From NCBI RefSeq assembly GCF_022024235.1, contig NZ_CP091799.1, positions 511,001-575,000 on the forward strand: 64,000 bases of DNA, written 5' to 3'. The notes under the pieces were generated by a model. It did no database searches, was not told where the DNA came from, and saw only the letters and a program-made list of their open reading frames with translations. Positions 26,597 to 36,244 of the stretch are shown in pieces. Position 1 is the first letter of the stretch. Each line of letters opens with the position of its first letter. Position numbers and translations under genes: made by a program. The DNA comes from Segatella baroniae B14 (GTDB taxonomy: Bacteria; Bacteroidota; Bacteroidia; Bacteroidales; Bacteroidaceae).

Positions 26597-28010
26597 AATA
26601 TACGGATATGCAGTCTTCTTTTATTCTTTTACATTAATGTTGACTTATGTTGCATTGATGTATTTAGCAGCAAGAGGATATTATCGTAATAAAAATTATG
26701 TAGATGATAGTTATGCCAAAATGGTGGTAAATACGAGTCCTTTTACACCTGGTGTTTCTATTATTGCTCCTGCTTTTAATGAGGAGAAAACTATTGTGGA
26801 TAATGTGAAGTCTTTGTTAAGCCAACAATATCCTTTGTATGAGGTTATTATTGTAAATGATGGTAGTAAAGACTCTACACTTCAAAAGTTGATTGATTAT
26901 TTTGACTTAAAGGTCGCTCCTTTTTCGTATGAGGAGAAGTTGCAGACTAGACCGTTTAAAGCTTTATATCGTTCGGTAAATCCAGTGTTTAAAAATCTTA
27001 CAGTGGTAGATAAGGAAAATGGTGGTACCAAAGCAGACCCTGTGAATTGTGGTTTGAATGTAGCGCAGTATGAATATTTTATTAATACAGACGTTGACTG
27101 TATTCTTGAGTTAGATGCAATCTATCAGTGTATGCTTCCTATCTTCAAGAACCCAGAAATTATAGCAGTAAGTGGTATGATGACTATGTCTAATGGATGT
27201 ACCATAGAAAACGGTATGATTACTAAACTTGCTCCGCCTAAGAATCCGATACCTCTCTTTCAAGAGTTAGAGTATTTACGTTCGTTTGTAATTGGTAAAA
27301 TGGGCTGGTCTAGTGTCAATGCCATGTCTAATGTGTCGGGTGGTTTTGGCTTGTTCAAGCGTGATGTATGTATACAGGCAGGTGGCTATAGTCCAGATTC
27401 TTTTGCAGAGGATATGGATGTATTGTTCCGTATGATAGCATATTGCTGTGAGAATAACATTAAGTATCGTGTAGTTCAGATTCCTAAAACCTGTTGTCGT
27501 ACAGAAGGACCTAATTCACTTTATATGTTAAATCGACAACGTACACGATGGGGACGAGGGCTAATACAAGTATTCCATCTGCATTACCATATGCTATTTA
27601 ATTACAAGTATCATCGTATAGGTTTACTAACAATCCCTTATGTGTTTATTTATGAATTATGTGCTCCGGTTATAGAGTTCATGGGATTTTTCGTATTTGT
27701 GTACTTACTCCTGAACAATGAAATTAATTGGTTGGCAGCTACTATTATTGGTGCATCGGTGTATGCTTTCTTTTTGATGCTTTCTTCCGTCGTTATATTC
27801 TTTACTTATAAGATGCAATGCGAATATAAGCATTTGAGTCAATATATACCTTTAGCATTGGCAGCTACTGTTGAACCATTGTTCTATCATCCATTGATTG
27901 TTTTATTCTCACTTCGTGGATATTTTGAATATATTATTGGTAAAAAGGCTGTTTGGAAAACTATTGCCCGTAAGGGTTATGATTCTACAGATAAGTCAAA
28001 ACAATCTTAA
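26577..28010 (+). CDS. Processive GT2 polysaccharide synthase
   Basis: An inner-membrane glycosyltransferase like PgaC, HasA, NodC and BcsA. From ATG 26577 it is 477 aa; the upstream in-frame ATGs lie deep in the HEAT gene. One N-terminal transmembrane helix (about 5-35) precedes the GT-A domain and several follow from about residue 345. All processive motifs are present: Asp95 (VNDGSKDST), DVD 172-174, Glu278-Asp279 and QxxRW (Gln321, Arg324, Trp325). No PilZ domain is present, so c-di-GMP control, if any, is indirect. It should polymerise and extrude a β-linked glycan; the sugar cannot be predicted. Confidence 0.88.
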   Translation: MSQILFEIYGYAVFFYSFTLMLTYVALMYLAARGYYRNKNYVDDSYAKMVVNTSPFTPGVSIIAPAFNEEKTIVDNVKSLLSQQYPLYEVIIVNDGSKDSTLQKLIDYFDLKVAPFSYEEKLQTRPFKALYRSVNPVFKNLTVVDKENGGTKADPVNCGLNVAQYEYFINTDVDCILELDAIYQCMLPIFKNPEIIAVSGMMTMSNGCTIENGMITKLAPPKNPIPLFQELEYLRSFVIGKMGWSSVNAMSNVSGGFGLFKRDVCIQAGGYSPDSFAEDMDVLFRMIAYCCENNIKYRVVQIPKTCCRTEGPNSLYMLNRQRTRWGRGLIQVFHLHYHMLFNYKYHRIGLLTIPYVFIYELCAPVIEFMGFFVFVYLLLNNEINWLAATIIGASVYAFFLMLSSVVIFFTYKMQCEYKHLSQYIPLALAATVEPLFYHPLIVLFSLRGYFEYIIGKKAVWKTIARKGYDSTDKSKQS

Positions 28011-28023
28011 ATGCATGCATAAA

Positions 28024-30963
28024 ATGTTTAATAAGAAGATAACTAGTATATTATTTGCTTTGGCCTCAACTACTTTTGTTGCATCTGCCCAGATTCCCAA
28101 AGATATGCAGATACCTGCCAATTATGAGTCTACAGCTCTTACGCTTCTTAAAAAGGGCAAACATGAGGAGGCCTTAAAAGTTTTACAGAATGGTGTTAAG
28201 AATTATCCTGAGTCTACTTTACTCAACTATCTGCTTGGTAAGTGCTATTATGATGTGAAGAATTATAATAAGGCTCGTTATTATCTTTATCGAGCTGTAA
28301 GGTATACCCCTGATGATACTCAAGCTAAACTCGTTTTAGTCAAAGTAGAAACAGAAACGGGTAATTATTCTACTGCCATCAGTTATATCAATGATATTCT
28401 GAAAGTTAGCCCATATGATAAAGTATTATGGTTAAAGAAAATAGACTTATATAATAGACAAGGAAATTTTCAGATGGCCGACCGCTTGTTACGAAGAATA
28501 GCACAGGTTTACCCGAATGATATAGATTTGCAACGTCGACTTTATGGGCGTACTGAGGAGAATATTAAAAAGTTACGTCTGCATGGCAATACTACAGCTG
28601 CAGCAGAAAACGTACGTTCTTTGATAAAAGCGAATCCAAAGCAATCGTCTCTTTATTTGCAATTAGCTAATTTATTATTACAGAGTGGTCGTAGCGAAGA
28701 AGCTCTAGCTGCTACAATAGAAGGTATGGAGCGTAATCCTGGTAATGTGGCTTTAGCAGAAAAACGTGCTAGTATCTTGGCCGTACTTCATCGTTATAAT
28801 GAAGCAGATACTTTTTTAGCTTCATTCTTAAAGCGCCATAGTAGTAGCAAATTGGCTGCAATGCGTAAAAATATGCGTAAAGATGCGGCAGAGGATGCTC
28901 TTCGTAATGACGCTTATACCATGTATGGAAAGGTCTATGAAGAGTCTAAATCTAAAGAGGCTCTTGATTATTTGCTAAATACTTCTGTAAGTCATGGATA
29001 TACAGATGATGCTCTTTACTATTTGAAAGAGGCTCGTAGACATCAGGGCAATACTCCTAAATTACTCTTTATGGAGTATCAAGTTTATAAGCGTGCAGGG
29101 GATAAACGCCATGCCATATCAGCTCTGGAGAAATTGTATAAGGTACAGCCAAGTAATAGAGAAGCTGTGATAGAACTGAGTGCTTACCGTCTGGAGCAAG
29201 CACAAGATTTAATGGTTACCAATGATTATACAGAGGCTATTCCTTTGCTCGATTTTGTAATTGATCACTCGTCTGATAAAGAGCAGGTGCTTGGAGCGAT
29301 GAATAAGAAATATACTTGTCTTACAGAAACTAAACAGTATGGTCGGGCTTCTAAACTGCTTGATTTGATGAGCAAAAAATTTCCTAATCAGAAAAATTAT
29401 TATATACGAAAGGCATATCTTCTTGATTCAGAAGGAAAAACCAATGAATCGTTAGATGTATTGTTTGATGCATTAGAAGGTGCTAAGGATGCAAAAAATA
29501 TAGAATTATATCGTAGTGCTTATGAAGAACTGGCTGTTCCATATGTGAAGAAATTGATAGAAATGGGAGCTATTAGACGTGCTAAGAATACGGCATGTAA
29601 TCTACTTGAAGTAAATCCAAAATCTCATGACGGTTTGTTATTTGCTATTAATACTTCAGATATGCTTAAACAGTACATAGATTTCGACACTTATGTAGAG
29701 AGGGCTACAGAACTATATCCTGAAGATGTATTATTCCAGGAAAAACTTGCAACTTCGTATAAGCGTCAAAAAGATTATCACAAAGCGTTAGATATTCTTC
29801 GCCCATTACTATCTACCTATTCTTATGATTCTACATTGGTGGGTGCTTATTCTGAAAATAGTAATTTATTAGCATTAGAACTAGTTAAGAAGCATAAGGG
29901 AAGAGAAGCTATTGCTGTAGTAGATACTGCATTAGTTTATGATGATAAGAATAAAGAACTGCTGTATACCAAGGGCTTGGCTTATGAATCTGTACATGAG
30001 TACGATTCTGCTTATGTATATCAGCGCTACTATCAGCCTTCTGCTGCAGAATACAGCGATTTTATGATTCACCTCGATATGCTTCGTCGTAAGGAAAGAA
30101 AGAATATTTTGGATTTTGAATATCGTCAATCACGTTATGGTGATGTTGATGTTATTAACAGCGTTGCATCAATAGCTTATACGCATAAAGCGAAGGACAA
30201 TGTATATGTTGGGCGTATTAATTATGCTGGTAGAGATGGCAATGATGTTGGTGATCAAGAAGATTCTTATGTACCAGGAGGAACTGGTTTACAGGGGCAA
30301 GTTGAATGGCAACATCGATTTGATAATAGGTGGAGTGGTATGATTAATGCAGCAGTAGCAACTAAGTATTTTCCGAAATTAGCTGCCAATATTCGTCTTG
30401 ACTATGATTTCAAAAATAATTGGTCGGCTAATTTGTACGCAGGATATCGCCAATTAGATAATTATTACCGTACCTTTACTTATGTTATTGAAGAGTCAGA
30501 GGGGGCATGGGCAAATGGTCCATGGGCCAAAAAGACTAATAATATGGTCAATGCTGGTTTAGGAGTTCGTAAAACTTGGGATCAGTTTGATATTGAGGGT
30601 AAGGCTGGCCTGGTTTTCTATGCATCTAACCTCTGCTATACTTCTGCTGTTCAAGGTCATTACTATCCATTAGATAGTAAGTGGCTGTGTTTTACGGCAG
30701 GAGCTTCTGTCGGTACAGCTCCAGAGACTGAAATCATAGATCGTGCTCAACCGGGTAGTTTCGATAAGATAAATACTATGGTTAACTTTGGCTTCCAGTA
30801 TCAGCTTTCTCGTATGGTTACATTTAATCTGGTTGGTATTTGGAATACTTTTAGCAATGTATTGTCTCGTCGCTCGGGTGATGAATTAAATCCTATAGAT
30901 TATACGGAAACTAAATACAAAAATTTGTTTAGTATAGATGGTACTTTGTCGATATATTTCTAG
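28024..30963 (+). CDS. TPR plus YaiO-type outer-membrane β-barrel protein
   Basis: A 979-aa exported protein with a signal peptide (MFNKKITSILFALASTTFVASAQ). Residues 30-690 are tetratricopeptide repeats (ESTALTLLKKGKHEEALKVL is the first clear one), and about 695-979 form a β-barrel like the YaiO family (ILDFEYRQSRYGDVDVI; VGRINYAGR; ending TKYKNLFSIDGTLSIYF). A TPR superhelix plus C-terminal barrel is the layout of PgaA and BcsC, the outer-membrane exporters of synthase-dependent polysaccharides. It starts 13 bp after the synthase and overlaps the next gene. ATG 28015 is an alternative start. Confidence 0.85.
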   Translation: MFNKKITSILFALASTTFVASAQIPKDMQIPANYESTALTLLKKGKHEEALKVLQNGVKNYPESTLLNYLLGKCYYDVKNYNKARYYLYRAVRYTPDDTQAKLVLVKVETETGNYSTAISYINDILKVSPYDKVLWLKKIDLYNRQGNFQMADRLLRRIAQVYPNDIDLQRRLYGRTEENIKKLRLHGNTTAAAENVRSLIKANPKQSSLYLQLANLLLQSGRSEEALAATIEGMERNPGNVALAEKRASILAVLHRYNEADTFLASFLKRHSSSKLAAMRKNMRKDAAEDALRNDAYTMYGKVYEESKSKEALDYLLNTSVSHGYTDDALYYLKEARRHQGNTPKLLFMEYQVYKRAGDKRHAISALEKLYKVQPSNREAVIELSAYRLEQAQDLMVTNDYTEAIPLLDFVIDHSSDKEQVLGAMNKKYTCLTETKQYGRASKLLDLMSKKFPNQKNYYIRKAYLLDSEGKTNESLDVLFDALEGAKDAKNIELYRSAYEELAVPYVKKLIEMGAIRRAKNTACNLLEVNPKSHDGLLFAINTSDMLKQYIDFDTYVERATELYPEDVLFQEKLATSYKRQKDYHKALDILRPLLSTYSYDSTLVGAYSENSNLLALELVKKHKGREAIAVVDTALVYDDKNKELLYTKGLAYESVHEYDSAYVYQRYYQPSAAEYSDFMIHLDMLRRKERKNILDFEYRQSRYGDVDVINSVASIAYTHKAKDNVYVGRINYAGRDGNDVGDQEDSYVPGGTGLQGQVEWQHRFDNRWSGMINAAVATKYFPKLAANIRLDYDFKNNWSANLYAGYRQLDNYYRTFTYVIEESEGAWANGPWAKKTNNMVNAGLGVRKTWDQFDIEGKAGLVFYASNLCYTSAVQGHYYPLDSKWLCFTAGASVGTAPETEIIDRAQPGSFDKINTMVNFGFQYQLSRMVTFNLVGIWNTFSNVLSRRSGDELNPIDYTETKYKNLFSIDGTLSIYF

Positions 30964-32677
30964 TCGTATTTTGTTGTTTGTAATAGCTAGCATCACAGGG
31001 TTTACACAATGTGCGAACTTGTCTGCTGGTGATGATTCTGCTTTCAAATACAGAAGCATATATTCGCCTTATACTCGAACTTTAGATCAGAGAAAGGCTT
31101 TAGATTGTGGAAATTTGGATTATGATTGGGGATTATGGGGACATAATATGCATAAGATACTTGGCAAACAGGTTTCAGATGATGTTTATGCATTGGTGAA
31201 TGGATGTAGAAATGAGGAGCAATACTGTTTTTCTTCAGAGCAGTTGTACCGAAGTGTTGAACATTTTATAGTTAGTTACCATACAAAGCATAAGTCGGGT
31301 AGATTTGTTATTATGCCGAATGATAATGCTATAGTCTGTCAGTGTGAAAAGTGTCGTAAGAAAGGCAATTCTCTTCGCTCTGCGTCACCAGCGGTTACAG
31401 CATTTATCTCTAAACTGGCTAATCGCTTTCCTCACGATGAGTTTTTTACATCATCATATTTGTCGGTCAAAGAACCTCCTGTTTATAAGATGCCAGATAA
31501 TGTTGGAGTTATTATTAGTGCTATAGATTTGCCTTTTGTTAAGGGCTTTGCTCAGACCAAGTTGGGTGTATCTTTTTCCAGGTTGATTGAATCCTGGAAA
31601 AATAAAGTTGGCCAAATATATGTTTGGGATTATATGAGTAATTTTGATGATTATCTTTCTCCTTATCCTGTTTTAGGATTGATGCAGAAACGTTTACAGT
31701 GGTATCAGGAAAAAGGAGTTAGAGGTATTATCTTGAATGGAAGTGGTGACGATTATTCTGCTTTTGGCGATATGCAGACTGAAGTACTTGCAAAATTATT
31801 ACTCAATCCTTACCAGAAACTTGATCAGTTAGTTAACCAGTTCTATGTAGATAATTATCCAGAGACAGGTGAGTTGATAGCAAATTATTATCTCTCATTA
31901 GAAAAGCATTTGGATCAAACGAATGGCGAGCTTGCCATGTATGGAGGCATAAATGATGAGGTTCGTATGTATCTCTCTGTTGATAATTTTTTAGAATTTG
32001 TTAGGAAACTCGATAAAATGTCTAAAGGGATAGTAGGAGATGAGAGAAGAAAGCTGAACATATTACTTACAGGTTTTAATTATACTCAGCTGGAGCTGAT
32101 ACGTGCTTCTTATATTCCATATAATGCAGAGTATCGTGCTGATTGCCTTAACAATTTGGAAGGTGGTATCAGCTATAATCTGATAACTCATTATCGTGAG
32201 GGACATGGAAAATTAAGTGATTATATCGCTTATTCCAGAAGTAATAAGCCGAAGGTGGGTAAATATAAGTCTTTTGTTTGCAGTAATGAACCATTGATGT
32301 CGGATGGCTATATAGGTTCTGCTTATGACTATCATGTTAACTGGGTACATTCTAGTACGTTAACAACAGACTATAAGTGTATGGTAGATCAATCAAATGG
32401 AGTATTAACTATCGGATGCCTGTTAGCTCCTATTTGGCATATCTATGCCCCTAAAACAGTTCAAGTGTGGCAAGGAGCAAGACTTATAGCAGAAACAGAT
32501 ATACCTTATGCGCATACACCAGATGGTGATAGTGAACTCCAACGTTTATTATACCGGATGCCGGTAAAAAAACTTCAGCCTAATAAACCGTTTGATGTGC
32601 GTATCATATTGCCAAATATACAGGGTAAAGTCGCCGTGGCGTGCGATGAGATTCAGTTTGAACTTAATTTTGAATGA
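30938..32677 (+). CDS. DUF4838 glycosidase-like exported protein
   Basis: A 579-aa protein with an N-terminal hydrophobic signal (about residues 8-22). It resembles DUF4838, a family related to GH67/GH20-like barrels: VIMPNDNAIVCQCEKCRKKG with Cys134/136/139, VKEPPVYKMPDNVGVIISAID, VWDYMSNFDDYLSPYPVLG, GVRGIILNGSGDDYSAFGD and AKLLLNPYQKLDQLVNQFYVDNY. A C-terminal β-sandwich follows about residue 440. Its start overlaps the barrel gene by 26 nt, so it belongs to this operon. By analogy with PgaB or BcsZ it could trim or modify the exported glycan. Confidence 0.8.
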   Translation: MVLCRYISSRILLFVIASITGFTQCANLSAGDDSAFKYRSIYSPYTRTLDQRKALDCGNLDYDWGLWGHNMHKILGKQVSDDVYALVNGCRNEEQYCFSSEQLYRSVEHFIVSYHTKHKSGRFVIMPNDNAIVCQCEKCRKKGNSLRSASPAVTAFISKLANRFPHDEFFTSSYLSVKEPPVYKMPDNVGVIISAIDLPFVKGFAQTKLGVSFSRLIESWKNKVGQIYVWDYMSNFDDYLSPYPVLGLMQKRLQWYQEKGVRGIILNGSGDDYSAFGDMQTEVLAKLLLNPYQKLDQLVNQFYVDNYPETGELIANYYLSLEKHLDQTNGELAMYGGINDEVRMYLSVDNFLEFVRKLDKMSKGIVGDERRKLNILLTGFNYTQLELIRASYIPYNAEYRADCLNNLEGGISYNLITHYREGHGKLSDYIAYSRSNKPKVGKYKSFVCSNEPLMSDGYIGSAYDYHVNWVHSSTLTTDYKCMVDQSNGVLTIGCLLAPIWHIYAPKTVQVWQGARLIAETDIPYAHTPDGDSELQRLLYRMPVKKLQPNKPFDVRIILPNIQGKVAVACDEIQFELNFE

Positions 32678-33228
32678 TGAAAAAGATTTTTATTATAATA
32701 TTGTTGATTTTACCATTTTTAGTAGGTTGTAAAAAAGTTATAGGGCCGACCACAGTATCTGTAGTTGACTCTGTGCGACATTATTATCCTATTATTCAAG
32801 GTGAAAAATTAAAAATGATTTTTGAAATAAAAAATACAGGTAACCAACCTTTAGTTATTAATGATATTCAGCCATCTTCTTTAAGTTTGACCAATACAAC
32901 CGATAATGATGTGATTATCATGCCTGGTATGGCTAAACCAGTGGAGTTTGTGTATGATAGTAGCATGAATTTAGGTTATGTTCATGAAGTTATTCGTATT
33001 TTTGGCAATCTTGCTACAAAGGGTGTGCTAGAGCTCTCTTTTGATACGAATGTAGTATCCCCAACTCAGGATCCTGTGGATTACGAAATTTTCTATACAG
33101 GTGAACTGAAAGAAGCTGAGATTCATGGGCTTAAAAAAGCTGTTGATGGTAATTCTGAAACAAAAGGTTATTATGTCGACAATCATGATCGTAATATGCG
33201 TAAGATAAATTCAACCGACATACGTTAG
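32674..33228 (+). CDS. DUF1573-like lipoprotein
   Basis: A 184-aa lipoprotein (MMKKIFIIILLILPFLVGC, Cys19 lipidated). The body is an Ig-like β-sandwich of the DUF1573 kind: LKMIFEIKNTGNQPLVINDIQPS followed by PGMAKPVEFVYDSS and IRIFGNLATKGVLELSF. The last 40 residues are polar and charged. It overlaps the DUF4838 gene by ATGA and is the last gene before the strong terminator. A role as a periplasmic or outer-membrane accessory to the export apparatus is inferred only from position. Confidence 0.75.
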   Translation: MMKKIFIIILLILPFLVGCKKVIGPTTVSVVDSVRHYYPIIQGEKLKMIFEIKNTGNQPLVINDIQPSSLSLTNTTDNDVIIMPGMAKPVEFVYDSSMNLGYVHEVIRIFGNLATKGVLELSFDTNVVSPTQDPVDYEIFYTGELKEAEIHGLKKAVDGNSETKGYYVDNHDRNMRKINSTDIR

Positions 33229-33305
33229 ATTGGGTAAACGCTTAATAAAAAAAAGGTTTACTCTTAGCAAAAAATAACTATCTAATAAGTGATTATTATA
33301 TAGCT

Positions 33306-33359
33306 AAAAATATACCCCACAGTGAAATTTATACAATTTTCACTGTGGGGTATATTTTT
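33306..33359. terminator. Long-stem bidirectional terminator
   Basis: A perfect 22-bp inverted repeat (33306-33327 and 33338-33359) with A-rich start and T-rich end around a 10-nt loop. It ends the exopolysaccharide operon and separates it from the SGNH hydrolase gene. Confidence 0.92.
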
Positions 33360-33528
33360 TCTATGGTGTGATATATTTTGAATTTAAATGTAAGATGCTT
33401 TTTTGATAAGCGTTTTGGACTTTTAGGTTATGTTTTTAACTTACAAAGAGTAGATGGTTATTCATATTGTTCGTTACCTAGGCAAATTATTTCCTAAATG
33501 ATTTCTCTTATTTTTACTAGAAATGTTG

Positions 33529-33536
33529 TATCTTTG
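33529..33536 (+). promoter_or_regulatory. -7 box of the SGNH hydrolase gene
   Basis: TATCTTTG, a TAnnTTTG match, 31 bases before ATG 33568. There is no exact -33 TTTG. Confidence 0.55.
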
Positions 33537-33567
33537 CATACGACTAACTATTATTTATACTATACAC

Positions 33568-34665
33568 ATGAAAAAGATTTTGTCATTGATGGTCTTCGTA
33601 TGCGCATGCACGTTGTCGGCTTGGGCAGACCAATCGTTTTTTGCTAATGATAGTCAAGTTAGTTACACGGGGCGTGTAGAAAAACTTTCAGATGGAAGTG
33701 TTCGTTACGATTGGATAGGTACTTATTTCCAAACAGATTTTACAGGTGGTAAAATAGCTATTAAAGTCTCTGAAACAGGGGAAAGTTATCATAATGTATT
33801 TATCGATGATGTGTGGGTTAAGAAGATACATATCCAAGGAAAACATCCTCAGGTAATAGTACTGGCAGAAAAGTTGTCAAAGAAAGTACATCGTCTTCGT
33901 CTGCAAAAATGCACAGAGGGACAATACGGATGTACTACTATTCATCAATTTTTGGTTGCTGATAAAGCTCAGTTAAGAGCTGTGCCTGCAAAGACTCGTA
34001 TGATAGAGGTGTATGGCGATTCATATACTTGTGGTTATGGTACAGAAGGGAAAAAAGCCAGTGAGCCATTTCGTATAGATACAGAAAACTGTAATAAGGC
34101 TTATGGTTGTATTATTGCTAGATATTTTGATGCAGATTATGCGCTTATTGCTCATTCTGGTCAGGGTATGGTACACGATTGGGGGGATAAAATGCAAATA
34201 TCAGTAGAGAATATGTCTACGCGTTTTGTTCAGTTATTTGATGCTGCTCAGAAAACGGCTTATGATTTTAAGGTCTATCATCCTGATTTGGTTATGATAA
34301 ATTTAGGTACTAATGACTATAATCCAGGGATGGTTCCAGATATCTATCAGTATGTTGCGTCTTATAAAAAAATGATACAGACTATCAGAAAACATTATGG
34401 TAATATACCGATTTTGTGTGTAACCCCTCATTCAGCCAATGGTTATTTGATGGCATCTTTACAGCAACTAAGTAAAGAAGTTGCAGGATGGTCAAATGTT
34501 TACTTCTCTCAACCGATGCCTAATATTGTAACAGAAGCTCGTGATATGGGGTCTGATTGGCATCCGAATTATCAAGGACAGGCAAAAATAGCCATGACTT
34601 TAATACCGCAGATTTCTGCTATTATGGGATGGGATTTACCTATATATGAATATAAAAAATATTAA
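33568..34665 (+). CDS. SGNH/GDSL carbohydrate esterase (CE2-like)
   Basis: A 365-aa exported esterase with a signal peptide (MKKILSLMVFVCACTLSAWA). An N-terminal β-sandwich (about 20-130, FFANDSQVSYTGRVEKL...YDWIGTYFQTDFTG) precedes the SGNH domain: catalytic Ser in GDSYTCGYG, the Gly block, Asn in NLGTNDYN, and the Asp-His pair in SDWHPNYQGQ. This two-domain layout is that of CE2 acetyl esterases. It may remove O-acetyl groups from a glycan; its place right after the polysaccharide locus is suggestive but it has its own promoter. ATG 33568 fits the signal peptide. Confidence 0.87.
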   Translation: MKKILSLMVFVCACTLSAWADQSFFANDSQVSYTGRVEKLSDGSVRYDWIGTYFQTDFTGGKIAIKVSETGESYHNVFIDDVWVKKIHIQGKHPQVIVLAEKLSKKVHRLRLQKCTEGQYGCTTIHQFLVADKAQLRAVPAKTRMIEVYGDSYTCGYGTEGKKASEPFRIDTENCNKAYGCIIARYFDADYALIAHSGQGMVHDWGDKMQISVENMSTRFVQLFDAAQKTAYDFKVYHPDLVMINLGTNDYNPGMVPDIYQYVASYKKMIQTIRKHYGNIPILCVTPHSANGYLMASLQQLSKEVAGWSNVYFSQPMPNIVTEARDMGSDWHPNYQGQAKIAMTLIPQISAIMGWDLPIYEYKKY

Positions 34666-34684
34666 ATATTTAATGCGAAAAATC

Positions 34685-36163
34685 ATGAATTGGAAAAAAT
34701 TACAGAATGGATCAGATATTCGTGGTATAGCTTTAGAAGGCGTGCCTAATGAAAATGTGAATCTTACAGCTGAAGCTACTACTGTTATTGCAAAAGCTTT
34801 TATTACATGGCTTTGCAAACGATTAGGAACAGATGATGTCAATTTAGCTATTGGTGTTGATTCTCGTATCTCAGGTCCTGCTTTGAAAGAAGCTTTTATT
34901 AAAGGCGTTACAGAGGTAGGCCATACAATATATGATTGTGGTTTAGCTTCTACTCCTGCTATGTTTATGACTACAATAGATAAAAATAGACCCGTACATG
35001 GTGGTGTCATGATCACAGCTAGTCATCTTCCTTTCAACCGTAATGGTATTAAGTTCTTTACTAAAGATGGTGGTCTTGAAAAAGAAGATATTGCTGAAAT
35101 TCTAAAATATGCTGAGGAAGGTAATCTACCAGAGCCTAAAGTGGGAGGAGTTGTTATTCCTTATAAGTTTATGGATAAGTATGTGGCCCACTTGGTTGAT
35201 TATATTCGCATTGCAGCAGGCAGCAGCACTCCATTAAGTGGTATGCATATCATTGTAGATGCTGGAAATGGTGGTGGTGGCTTCTTTGCCAAGGTACTTG
35301 AACAGTTGGGAGCTAATACAGCAGGTAGTCAGTTTTTAGACCCTGATGGTCGTTTCCCAAATCATATTCCTAATCCTGAAAATAAAGAGGCGATGGCTTC
35401 TATTTGTGCAGCAGTAGTGAAGAATAAAGCTGATTTAGGTATTATTTTTGATACGGATGTAGATCGTTCTGCAATTGTTGATAAGAATGGCGAGTCTATT
35501 AACCGTAATTCGCTTATTGCCCTGATAGCTGATGTTATTCTTCGTGAGCATCCTAAGAGTACTGTTGTAACAGACTCTGTAACTTCAGATGGTTTAGCTG
35601 ATTTTATCACTGTACGTGGTGGTCGTCATCATCGTTTTCGCCGTGGTTATCGTAATGTAATCGATGAGGGTATTCGTTTGAATAATTCAGGTGAAGAATG
35701 TTGGCTTGCTATAGAAACTTCTGGACATGCTGCTCTTCGTGAGAATTATTTCCTTGATGATGGTGCTTATTTGGTGGCTAAGTTACTAGTTGAAGCAGCC
35801 CGCCAACGCAAGGAGGGGGGAGAACTGCAAAACCTTATAGAAGACTTGAAACAGCCTATTGAAAGTACAGAGGTTCGTTTTACAATTAACTTGGAAGATT
35901 TCAAACCATATGGTCAGCAGGTACTTGATGAAGTGGCTGAGGCTGTAAAGAGTGAGGCTGGATGGAATATAGTAGAGCCAAACTATGAGGGTATTCGTGT
36001 TAGCTGTACTAATGGTGATGAGCAAGGTTGGTTCTTGCTTCGTCTCTCTCTCCATGACCCAGTATTACCTCTTAATATTGAGTCTAATGTTAAGGGAGGA
36101 GTTAAGAAGATCAGTAATCGTTTGTTCAATATACTAAGCAAGTATGACAAATTAGAAAAGTAA
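34685..36163 (+). CDS. Phosphoglucomutase/phosphomannomutase
   Basis: A cytosolic α-D-phosphohexomutase of 492 aa from ATG 34685 (the earlier in-frame ATG at 34646 overlaps the esterase gene). Motifs: NGSDIRGIALEG at the N-terminus, phosphoserine loop TASHLPFNRNGIKFF, metal site DTDVDR (most relatives have DGDxDR), and a sugar-binding GxEx equivalent AIETSGHAA. It interconverts hexose 1- and 6-phosphates for nucleotide-sugar supply. It follows the esterase by 19 bp and is likely cotranscribed. Confidence 0.9.
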   Translation: MNWKKLQNGSDIRGIALEGVPNENVNLTAEATTVIAKAFITWLCKRLGTDDVNLAIGVDSRISGPALKEAFIKGVTEVGHTIYDCGLASTPAMFMTTIDKNRPVHGGVMITASHLPFNRNGIKFFTKDGGLEKEDIAEILKYAEEGNLPEPKVGGVVIPYKFMDKYVAHLVDYIRIAAGSSTPLSGMHIIVDAGNGGGGFFAKVLEQLGANTAGSQFLDPDGRFPNHIPNPENKEAMASICAAVVKNKADLGIIFDTDVDRSAIVDKNGESINRNSLIALIADVILREHPKSTVVTDSVTSDGLADFITVRGGRHHRFRRGYRNVIDEGIRLNNSGEECWLAIETSGHAALRENYFLDDGAYLVAKLLVEAARQRKEGGELQNLIEDLKQPIESTEVRFTINLEDFKPYGQQVLDEVAEAVKSEAGWNIVEPNYEGIRVSCTNGDEQGWFLLRLSLHDPVLPLNIESNVKGGVKKISNRLFNILSKYDKLEK

Positions 36164-36184
36164 TAAATATCTATTTTTACAAAA

Positions 36185-36223
36185 AAAGAGAGTGTGTCAT
36201 TTTAAAGATGACACACTCTCTTT
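36185..36223. terminator. Bidirectional terminator between convergent genes
   Basis: A perfect 16-bp stem (36185-36200 with 36208-36223) and a 7-nt loop, with A run before and T-rich sequence after. It serves the phosphohexomutase (+) and the GYF-domain gene (-). Confidence 0.88.
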
Positions 36224-36244
36224 GTTATAAATAGTAGTTTCTGC

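Larger units (their letters stand above)
33229..33567. other. Intergenic region with terminator and promoter
   Basis: 339 bases with no gene. It holds the 22-bp-stem terminator (33306-33359) and a -7 box (33529-33536). Nothing else is recognised. Confidence 0.6.
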
